A DNA stretch of 64,000 nucleotides. Source: Sclerotinia nivalis (Eukaryota; Ascomycota; Leotiomycetes; Helotiales; Sclerotiniaceae). The stretch lies in NCBI GenBank assembly GCA_029531795.1, contig JAPEIS010000003.1, positions 2,728,001 through 2,792,000 on the forward strand. The letters are read 5' to 3'. Below, piece after piece: positions 55,875 to 64,000 of this stretch (its first letter is position 1; every line of letters begins with the position of its first letter). A model generated the notes under the pieces. The model made no database searches. It saw only the letters and a program-made list of their open reading frames with translations, and was not told the origin of the DNA. Made by a program: the position numbers and the translations under genes.

Positions 55875-58800
55875 TTAGGATCGAGTTCCGTTGAGACGAT
55901 TAGAGGGATTAGGTTTATCTGGATAACAACAATGATAATTACGGATCAGTTCTTGAACATTCTCCAAATACTCTGTAGGCTCTTCGGTAAGCATATCATA
56001 GCCTACCCATCGGATAGTATACTTCAGGCGAGGGCTACCACAGCCTCGACGTTCCCATCGGGAATCCAAGACTTCCTTTACATCGAATTGCTCAATGCTT
56101 TCAACTTCGATAGAAGGGGGAGATGAGTTATGTTGATCGGGGATAGGGTTATCATTAGCGGGATACAATAGATTAACATAAAAGATCGGATGATTCCTTA
56201 TAGAGATAGAAAGCTTTAATTTGTAAGCGTACAAGTTTATACTTTTCAGAATTCGAAAGGGATCTAAGTTCTTCTAATCTAGTTTCTTCTGGGAACGAAG
56301 AGTTCGGATATTTTTAGTATTAAATCAAACTAGATCTCCAGATTGATATCGATGGGTAGGCGAACAATGGGAATCGGCATTCTTCGAATAGCAGGTTTGA
56401 TTAACGATTAGTTCGGTCTTTAGGTAATCGATGATCGATTTTATCTTTTTAATGAATTCCTCAGTGTTTAGGACTCTAGGGCGATTGAAAAGTGCGGCGA
56501 GTTTGAAACTCATTCGGAGATGGAAATTGTAATTGGCAAAGAACAGCAATAGACGAAAGCTTTCGAATCAAATAGAGTTAATCGAGAATTCGGCGATCGG
56601 TAGTTATTCGGATCAGTCGTTCTGCAGGTAGGATATATATAAGTGAAGGTATTGTTCGAGTATTATATTTGCTTTTTCTGTTTGTTTATCGATTTCAGGA
56701 TGATAAGTTATCGATAGCTTCGAAATAGTATTTAATCGTTTATAGATATATTTTCAGAAATCAAAGATAAATTGAGTTCTATGATTGGATATAATGATTT
56801 ATAGCAAACCGTAAAGCTTTTATATATGCTTCAGGAATAAACGGAAGACTTCTTCGGAGTTACAAGTTCCTCGGCAAAGCAGAAAATGCTTCATTTTGGT
56901 TAATCGATCGATTACAACAAATATCGTATCGTACCCAGAGCTTTTCGGAAGATAGATGATGAAATCGATTGAGATATCTCTTTAGGTTTGTTGTGGGATC
57001 GGAAAAAGACGTAAGACTTTTTTTTGTCCTTTATAGTTCGGGGCGGTTCGATAGCAATTATAACAATTGTATATCTAACAGAAAACATAGTTGTAATATC
57101 CAAACTAATAATAATTTCGGGAAAGCAGTTCGAAGGTACAGATACAGTGCAGATGTCCGGCAACAAAGGAATCGTGGATCATTCGGAGGAACTTTGTTTT
57201 CAAAGGATTGTAATTAGGAATATAAAGCTTTTTACAATAATATAATAGATCATTGTTCATAATACATTCAGATAATGTGATATGTAGATATCTAGTAGCA
57301 TTCTTTTTTAAAGCCTTTAAGATCGATAGCGGAAGTGGATCGAACAGATAAGCTTCAACGAATAGGGGTTTCAGTTCTTCAAGGGGTTCCAATTGTATAG
57401 ATTCAGACAATTGGATAGGGATTGAGTTATCGGGTATTGCAAATGATTCAAATTTACAAATAGGTAATCCAGATTCGCAAACAGATGGTTCGGAATTGTA
57501 GATAGACGACAAAATATCGGTACAAATTTGGTTACAGATTGTAATTGCGAAACGGACTTTCTTTTTTGGTTTAACAATAAGAAACAAATCTGTATCTAGA
57601 TTTTCGATTTTCAGAATAATCTGATTTTGATAAAGGAAGTATTTATCTTCCTTTTTAAACAAATCCTCTAATCTTTTGATTAAAGTATTAGATTTCGCTT
57701 TTTGTTTTCCGGGATAGTATGTAATCTTGAAATTGAAACGGAATAGAAATTCAGATCAGCGGATTTGATAACGATTTAATAACTTTGTTGTTGTAAAATA
57801 CTCTAGATTTTTATAATCTGTAATGACTTTGATCGAGGAAGAAGTGCTTTCTAATTCGGATTGCTACTCTTCGAAACAATGGATAATTGCTAGTAATTCT
57901 TTATCATAAATCTTGTAATTACATTTTGTAATCGAATACTTCTTTAAAAAATATACAACAGGTTTCAGAATCCTATTGTTATCATATTGGGAAAGGACTC
58001 TAGTAGATATATAATCCGATACATTCGTTTCTAGAATTATATTCTTCTTTTAATCGAAAGAGGCTAATACAGATATTGTTATAAATACAGCTTTCAGATT
58101 CGAGAACGATTTTTTACAATTAGGATCCCATTGGAAGGCTATATCCTTCTTGATCAGGTTTACTATCGAACGAATAATCGAAGAGAAGTTGCAAATAAAG
58201 TATTGATAGAAATTGCTAAACTTTATAAATATTTGTATATCCGTTAGGTTCTTCAGTGTTTTTCAATCAATTATCGTTTTAATCTTAGTTGAATCTATTC
58301 GGATCTCTTCTTGGTTTACAATTAGATCCAGAAATTTCGTTTCAGGTTTCAGGAATTCGTATTTCGATAGATTGGTATATAATCCGGTTTTCTGTAAGGC
58401 GTTTAGTACCTTTTGTATATGCTTTATATATTCAGAACGGATTTTGTTATAAATCAGAATATCATTTAGATAAACAGTACAGAATACATCTAAGTATTCT
58501 TTTAGAATATTGTTGATAAATCGTTGGAATATTGTTAGGGCTTTGATTAGCTCGAACGATATGACCAAGGTTTCGAATAGGCTGAATCGGGTACGGAATG
58601 TAATTAGGTATTCTTGTTCTTTCTTGATTCGGATATTATTGAAGGTCGAGATGATATTTATTTTTGTAAAATACTTTATCCCTTTCAGATTATTCAAGGA
58701 CTTTTTGGTTAAAGGTAATGGGTATCGGTTTTTCACAGATAGGTTATTCAATATACGATAGTCTATACAGAATCGAAGACCATCATTGGGTTTTTTAACA

Positions 58801-59625
58801 AATAAGATAGGCGAAGTGGAAACGGAGGAACTCGGTCGAATGAATCCTTTTGCTAGGTTTTCCTTTAACTATTTTTGCAAAGCTTTCAATTCGTCCTGAG
58901 ATATTGAATACAGGGCTTCAAACGGTAGCTTAGCTCCATTTTGTAGTCGGATATCATAATCGTATAGGCGGTACGGAGGTAGTTTGTCAGCATTATATGG
59001 AGAAAATATATCGATTCACAAATGGAATTCAGCAAGCAGGTCTTTAAAAGTAGAGTCTTCTTTTTCCTTGAGGATTTGATTTATTAAATCGATACTAACT
59101 TGAAACATCTTGTAGTTTCAACAGGTATATATCGAGCAAGTTTGGATTAAAACATTTGTTATATTTTTTTTCTTTAGCACTTCAAAACGAAACGGTAAAT
59201 AAACAGAATAGATTTTGACAGGAATATCGGATAAAGCTTGGACACTCGATAATTGCGTAAACGTATTACAGGACTTCTAGTAGAATTTGTTATCGAAGCG
59301 AAAGGTATTGGATACGAATCCGATATAGAGATCGTACTTCTTTAATTAGGCCAATTCTAAGATAATCGGATAATAAATTAGTTCAGTAATATAGATTTTC
59401 GATCTTTTCTTATAGTGATCGTTGATTTGCAAATCGATTAGAATATAACGATCCATTCGGTTTTCGGGCAATATTTTTCTATCGAATCCAATAACTTCGA
59501 ACGAGACAAATAATTTGTATATTGAGAGCTTGATAGCTTTCATTCAACTTCGATCTGCGAAAGTATATTCTTCGTATTCGCTATCTACTATAGTATAAAT
59601 GGAACAGAATCGATTAGACATCGAT
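55875..59625 (-). pseudogene. Gypsy-2 pol with C-terminal chromodomain, inactivated
   Basis: One frame throughout. Protease TIVDSEYEEYTFADRS near 59590 has lost its [37 protein letters not shown] and [10 protein letters not shown] (YLDD mutated) near 58450. The integrase zinc-binding part IHDSFVAGHLHCICTFELL lies near 57120-57180, and core fragments [15 protein letters not shown] and NHRTQFI near 56800-56930. C-terminal chromodomain 55890-56070: FDVKEVLDSRWERRG, LKYTIRWVGY, TEEPTEYLENVQELI, which would read histone marks and steer integration to heterochromatin. That fits the landscape here. Start approximate. Confidence 0.85.
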
Positions 59626-59746
59626 AAGATAGTAACAGATAATATCATCAGATTTGCTCGATTGTTTGTTTCTTCAGCGAAAGATAAGCCTTGAGTTGCA
59701 GTGGCGGATAGGTATAGTGTGTATAGAGTTTTCGTTTGATAAGGAT

Positions 59747-60493
59747 TTATACCAAGCGGGTTCCGTTTCCTGAACTCGGGGAGCTGGGAGGGGACAGATT
59801 GTATAGTGATATAGTATACAGTTGAATCTGGGCGGAAAACGGAACAGAGGATAACGGGGTAGGATTGGTAAGGCTAATTCTAATTTGCATGGAACGATTA
59901 TTTAAGAACGGGCAATCTTTCATATGGTGATCGATCGATCCACAACGGAAGCATTCCTCTCGTTCGCGTTTATTAGTATATCTTTGGGAACTGAGATCTA
60001 TTAGATCTCCAGCAGGTATAATCGTAATAGGAGCAACAGGTCGGGTAATAGCATTCGGGGATGGAGTAGGGGTACAGTTAACAGGATTCAGGTTTTGAGT
60101 TGTAGTACAGGGTGACGGGACGATTGGGTTGCGATCGGAATCGGTCGGTTCTATCAGGTATAGATGGCGATTCTCCAATGTCTGTATGAAAGCGGCGAAT
60201 GCGTCGGCGCTATTTGTAGGTGGCTCAGTAGTAACAATCTGGTTCTTTAGTTTGTTCGATAGAACTTGTTCTAATAGGATAATCAGGGTACTATTATCGT
60301 CGGTCATTCTGGTTTCCAATGCTAGTCTCTGGAACTCAACATAGAAGATATGAAACAATTGATTTCTCTGTTTCAGATTGATCAAGAGTTTTCGAACCTC
60401 GGTTTGCTTGTTTTGGTTTCTATAAGTTCTTTCTAGTATTTGTAATAGATCTTTATAATCAATAAGTTTAACAAATTGTTTTTTGATATTATA
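59747..60493 (-). pseudogene. Gypsy-2 gag, C-terminal part
   Basis: Continues from the Fot1 insertion to TAA near 59747. 212 codons are open from 60385. Capsid-like region (NLKQRNQLFHIFYVEFQRLA), Pro/Thr linker and an intact CCHC knuckle CFRCGSIDHHMKDC (near 59915-59960), then a Ser/Pro tail ending SSGNGTRLV shared with the plus copy. Pol is in another frame. Confidence 0.83.
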
Positions 60494-60495
60494 TA

Positions 60496-62356
60496 ACGTG
60501 GTTTATCAGCAGTCCGCCCATATCACTAGTCCGCCCACTTTTTGACCATTTAACCACTTCAAATTCTAATTAATCAATCATAACTTATTCAATTGATTCA
60601 AACTATTAAGAATCTAATAATCTAGGATCTATTATATCATTTTGACAAGTTCTTGAATTATGACCAGTCTTTCCGCACTTACTACAGCATCGACTAGTAG
60701 ATGATTCCCTATTAGAATTTCCCCCATTTTGACGCTCGTCGCGTTGAATCTGATTATCAACCTCTTGTTGTGATAATATATCTTCAGCTTCTTGTCCAGT
60801 AAGTACTCCTCCATTACGTAGTTGAATTTTTTTAGCGCGTCGATGTTTACTTAATACCTTATTTGCTCTTCGAAGTATACGATTCTTAGTATTCAAAAGT
60901 ATAACTTCATATACCAATCTCTTTGTATTTTTAGTTAAAGTTTGTACAATCTCAAATATAGGTGTAGGAGAGCTTGATTGATGACGAGCCATTCGAGCTT
61001 TTACTAGAGTTGATTGTAAGAGAGCCTCAGTTGGATTGTGAGGGGTTTGAGAGATCCAGGAATTGGTAAGTTCCAAGGAGGTAGATGGAGGGGTAGAAGT
61101 ACGAATCCTAATATCTAGCTTTGAGAGTATAGATTGAGGATCGAATGGTATTAGACCTGCTTCTCGAAAACCAGCTTTCATATTCTGAATAGTAAATGAT
61201 TGTAAATATACAGCTTTGAAGGCTATAAAGAATTCAACCTTGGTGATATAATTGATATGAGCTTTGATAAATCCTTCAATTTGACAACTATATGAACGTT
61301 TAAGTATGCTAAAACACCCAATATCGAGTGGTTGAGTTAAATGACTTGAATGTAGTGGTAATCTAAGGTATATAATATCATTTGATTTGCAATATGATTG
61401 AAAAGATATTGATTCGTGGCTTTCGTACCCATCCAATACTAGCATTCGATATTTGCCCTTTCTTTGACAAATAGTATGTTTATCGAAATGCTTTAATCAT
61501 TCTAGGTCTGTCTCATTATTCGTCCATCCATTGGAAGTAGGTTTAAGAGCCCAATCTGCAGGAAAACCGCTTTCGGTGTACCAATTAGAAAGGTGATATT
61601 GTCCTTGCACCATCAAGAATGGAGGTATAGTCCAACCCTCTCCATTACCATATATAATCGCTGTAGCCCATTCTCGATTGCCTGGTTGTATTGCCTTGCT
61701 TCTATTACATCGTTCAATACTAGTTACGACCATTCCAGGACATATTATACCCATCATAAAGCCGGTTTCATCGAAGTTGTAGAAATCGAAATCGACAATA
61801 CCATATTTCGCCCGCATATTCGATACCAATCCAAACTACTCTTCAATAAGCTTAGGATCTTCGCAGAGAACTCTTTGAAAGTCATAAACGCAATTAAAAT
61901 GCGTCTTTAATTCTGGGCATCGTTTAACAAAGCGATGAACCCAGAGCTTTCCAACCTTCTTCGCACCCCGCGATTCGAGAATATAATTCGCCATATCTTC
62001 TACACCACTTAATTTAGGTACAAACCCTCTCTCATCTATATCGATTATATACTGGATAAGCACCTCCTCTTCTAATTTGGTCAAATTATGACCTTTTGGT
62101 CGATAATCAACCATATTAGTACAACCTTTAATTCTATCCCTCAAAGTAGATCGAGATATATTATAAAGGTTTGCCACTTTCCGAATTGAGAATTGTGGAT
62201 TAAGTTTAATAGCTTCAATAGCTAAGATAATTCGTACTTCTTTAGAATGAGTTTCCATAAGTAATTATTGATAAAACGCGTATTGAAGTGGAAGAGTTGG
62301 AAATGGCCAAAAAGTGGGCGGACTAGTGATATGGGCGGACTGCTGATAAACCACGT
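60496..62356 (-). mobile_element. Complete Fot1/pogo-type DNA transposon (1861 bp)
   Basis: 52-bp terminal inverted repeats (60496-60547 and 62305-62356) with one mismatch, TA duplication on both sides (60494-60495, 62357-62358), and one transposase gene. Each terminus carries two 17-bp tandem units (TATCAGCAGTCCGCCCA, TATCACTAGTCCGCCCA). Length, TIR style and TA target match fungal Fot1-type Tc1/mariner elements. It splits the Gypsy-2 gag, which reads on across it. Confidence 0.95.
60606..62258 (-). pseudogene. Fot1/pogo transposase, two Trp-to-stop changes
   Basis: A 551-codon frame from ATG 62258. N-terminal Psq/CENP-B-type HTH DNA-binding region (IRKVANLYNISRSTLRDRI near residue 25, second HTH to about 140). 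DDE core: first Asp in YNFDETGFMMG, second in MLVLDGYESH, third in LTQPLDIGCFSILKRS. Long basic C-terminal tail with a CCHC knuckle CCSKCGKTGHNSRTC near residue 530. Only two stops interrupt it: TAG 61838-61836 and TGA 61499-61497. Both sit where Trp is expected (EEW-FGLV; DLEW-LKHF). Everything else is open, so inactivation is recent and RIP-like. Confidence 0.92.
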
Positions 62357-62358
62357 TA

Positions 62359-62439
62359 GTCGAATTTGTGTAGCAGCGGGTCCAGTTAATCTTCCAGTTA
62401 CATAAATCAGGCGGGAATGTGGGGAAGTAAAGCAATCGG
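62359..62439 (-). pseudogene. Gypsy-2 gag, middle part between insertions
   Basis: About 80 bp of gag (SDCFTSPHSRLIYVTGRLTGPAATQIR) between the TA of Fot1 and the target duplication of the chimeric element. It aligns to 35130-35222 of the plus copy. Confidence 0.8.
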
Positions 62440-62452
62440 AATTGGTATGTAT
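62440..62452. repeat. Target-site duplication, left (chimeric element 3)
   Basis: AATTGGTATGTAT, identical to 63552-63564; both copies are Gypsy-2 gag sequence. Confidence 0.9.
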
Positions 62453-63551
62453 GATTGATTGATTGATGATTGATTGATTGATTGATTTAACGTCCACACT
62501 GAGTCTAAGACTATCTAGGACGGCTAGGGGCTCTATGAGCTCCTAGTTGATGCTATGGGGAGTTGTATGCTAGCTAACATACAGTTTGTATAGTTTGGGT
62601 TTCTTTTCAACCCTTGAAATGTTGATTGAGGGCAAGTGAAAACTAATACTGGGGAACAAAGCCCGATATCTTCATCCTCTAAGACCTTTCCTTCCTCGCT
62701 CTCCCCCTACCCCTTGCTAATTAAAGCATCCCACTGATATAATCTTCTTCTTCGACCCAATCTGCTATTCCGACACCACTTCCCACAAAGGTCAAGAGTC
62801 ATCTCCGTCAAGATTACCTCCAGCACAGCAAAAGGGTCCTCATACTAATGAAAAGCAACTGGAAGGCACCACTCTCCTCAGCTCGAACTCATTCATTAGC
62901 TCCTTTGCATGCCTTCCTAGGTGTGATGATCTCCAGCTTTGTTTGAATGTAAATAATCGAAACCGCCGAATGGAATATCGGTCATTTGAATGTAATGATA
63001 GTGGGGCGTGGCCCTAACCCTACCCACACACGCACAAAAAATATTTTCGTAAAATCGAGGAAAAGGCGTAATATCGTATCGATGCCCAGAGCATAGCATT
63101 AGTTGATAGATGATGGTATTCTCTGTTTCGTGATAATCGTAGTGTTAAAATGAATGTGTTTTCGATAATCGATTGTCGAAAAAAGGTATAAAATGCGAAT
63201 AAAACAGTAGCAAATTCCGTATCGAAAAGACCCTTCTGGAATAGAAGGGACTTACTAGGCGTATCATACCTCGTATTGAGGTAATAGTCGATGGCAGATG
63301 TTGAATCTAACCAGGGCTTCTGTAGCCATCGTCCGTATTTTGGGTTGATGTTCGTTCATCCTTTCGAAGATATTGATGCTGTAAAATCGTAATAACCCCT
63401 CCATCGTGAATATCGTAATCGGGAAACCCTCTCTCTCTCTTCCAATGTATCCGATTCCATCAAATGACTCAATCTTAGCTCTGCAGACTCTCAATAGAGA
63501 GCTGGAGGTTCGTAGAGGGCACCACGTACAGGTGTTGAGTCTTCGCCCTCC
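62453..63551 (-). mobile_element. Chimeric element 3: ribozyme + unknown body + LINE-A 3' end (1099 bp, non-autonomous)
   Basis: A 13-bp perfect duplication flanks it. In element sense: HDV-like ribozyme (63551-63466), a body of about 800 bp (63465-62666) with no match elsewhere in the window and no convincing reading frame, then 213 bp of LINE-A 3' UTR (62665-62453) ending in the ATTG/AATC repeat. The LINE-A tail implies mobilisation in trans by LINE-A proteins. The body has normal GC and no RIP look. It may derive from a host transcript or another repeat. Confidence 0.88.
63466..63551 (-). ncRNA. HDV-like self-cleaving ribozyme, copy 3
   Basis: P1 GGAGGGC (63551-63545) with GCCCTCT (63520-63514): 7 bp ending in G1.U, with different bases from copies 1 and 2. 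P2 GACTCAA (63541-63535) with TTGAGTC (63472-63466). P3 ACC with GGT (63533-63531, 63523-63521). L3 TGTACGT is unchanged. P4 is longer, CTC.CAG.CTCTC-tatt-GAGAG.CTG..GAG (63507-63479). J4/2 GCTAAG has candidate catalytic C63478. G63551 abuts the target duplication. Covariation in P1, P2 and P4 with an unchanged core supports the fold strongly. Confidence 0.9.
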
Positions 63552-63564
63552 AATTGGTATGTAT
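63552..63564. repeat. Target-site duplication, right (chimeric element 3)
   Basis: AATTGGTATGTAT, identical to 62440-62452. Confidence 0.9.
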
Positions 63565-63880
63565 TTTATTCTGTATTTGATCGACAAATCGATCAAGATC
63601 GATTTTCGTTTTATCAAACGGTGTGGGGTTAGATATTTTTTCATTCAATTGAGATTTCGATAGAACAGGAGCGGCGGCCGGGGTTGTAATGGGTGTTAGG
63701 GGTGAGGAATCGGTTGAAATAGGCAGGGTGATGGGGATGGGATGAAGTTGAATCAGATGGGTAATCAATTCATCGTTCTTCTTCTTCCATCGTATGAATA
63801 CGGTTTTCTCGATTTGTAGATCGAGAGTAAGCTTTTGAATTGCAGATTGCAGATCGGTTATCTCTATTTTTACTCTTATA
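63565..63880 (-). pseudogene. Gypsy-2 gag N-terminal part
   Basis: Reads KNDELITHLIQLHPIPITLP and then FDKTKIDLDRFVDQIQNKI, matching 34895-35115 of the plus copy. It keeps TGG where that copy has a stop (34891), but its ATG equivalent near 63880 is ATA. The next 120 bp to the edge (63881-64000) is the Gypsy-2 leader, matching 34700-34806; the 5' LTR is outside. Confidence 0.78.
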
Positions 63881-64000
63881 CTATAATTGTAAAGAGAGAT
63901 AAGATAATAATACCAGATTGCGATATCGCTGGCTACAATAGTAGCGAATTCTTCAGGGGAGCCGGGCTAGTTAGGCGAATGCGGACGGGACGATATCGTA

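Larger units (their letters stand above)
55863..64000 (-). mobile_element. Gypsy-2 chromovirus, minus copy (5' LTR beyond right edge), with two insertions
   Basis: In element sense from the right: leader, gag (interrupted by a 1099-bp chimeric element and by Fot1), protease, RT, RNase H, integrase, chromodomain and 3' LTR. The order is that of Ty3/Gypsy chromoviruses. It is inserted in LINE-B at CTAAA. Many catalytic positions are mutated (DSG to DSE, YLDD to YLND). Region 56550-57100 holds the integrase core without long open pieces. Confidence 0.87.

Noticed and set aside
57024..57245. Overlapping plus-strand frames near 57000-57250
   Set aside because: They are antisense to Gypsy-2 integrase in a degraded region, with no independent support.
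1..64000. CRISPR arrays, bacterial operons, rRNA or tRNA genes
   Set aside because: No regularly spaced short repeats, no Shine-Dalgarno-linked gene strings and no rRNA or tRNA signatures; all repeats resolve to eukaryotic transposons.

Overview
The window is a repeat-only, AT-rich block from a filamentous ascomycete (Pezizomycotina). It is built almost entirely of nested retrotransposons and two pogo/Fot1-type DNA transposons. Most copies carry the footprint of repeat-induced point mutation (RIP): C-to-T or G-to-A changes, loss of CpA in favour of TpA, and stops made from Trp, Gln and Arg codons. Reading frames otherwise stay in register over kilobases. No rRNA, tRNA, CRISPR array or bacterial-type gene is visible. 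The only plausible host DNA is about 1.9 kb (3542-3641 and 9520-11345), which holds two unrecognised short reading frames.

Layout. 1-3541 (minus): chimeric LINE, open at the left edge, with uninterrupted LINE-B ORF2. 3642-9505 (plus): full-length LINE-B with a 14-bp target-site duplication (TSD). 11346-25683 (minus): a Russian-doll nest of LINE-A, then a TGTTA...TAACA solo-LTR-like repeat (R), then LINE-B, then LINE-A. 25684-34408: a Gypsy-1 copy split by a complete Gypsy-1 (27186-33933, TSD GTTAG). 34409-37948 (plus): Gypsy-2 cut by a partial Fot1 (37949 to about 38890). 38891-44876 (plus): LINE-A, followed by a LINE-A scrap and Gypsy-1 scraps. 45222-50041 (plus): second chimeric LINE with 15-bp TSDs. 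50042-52069: Gypsy-1 pieces. 52070-55649: R repeat plus LINE-B. 55650-64000 (minus): chromodomain Gypsy-2 interrupted by a complete 1861-bp Fot1 (60496-62356) and a 1099-bp chimeric element (62453-63551).

Main discovery. Three elements (5' ends at 3541, 45222 and 63551) begin with a roughly 78-86-nt RNA that folds as an HDV-like self-cleaving ribozyme. It has a 7-bp P1 with a G.U at the predicted cleavage site, a 3-bp P3, P4, a GCYAAG J4/2 segment and P2, with compensatory changes in P1 and P2. In both elements with two visible TSDs, the TSD abuts the predicted cleavage nucleotide exactly. The bodies behind the ribozyme are joined to LINE-B/C or LINE-A 3' ends at different points, so these look like template-switch chimeras led by a ribozyme, comparable in plan to the WEIRD/MINE elements of Magnaporthe.

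How the parts relate. LINE-A and LINE-B each encode a zinc-knuckle ORF1 and an ORF2 with endonuclease, reverse transcriptase, RNase H and a terminal zinc knuckle (Tad/I-like). They presumably mobilise the ORF-less ribozyme-led chimeras through shared 3' ends. LINE-B/C 3' ends carry a conserved covarying RNA fold. The Gypsy and Fot1 elements supply landing sites and record insertion order. One LINE-B copy (1-2338) and one LINE-A scrap (44877-45174) escaped most mutation and show the ancestral codons.
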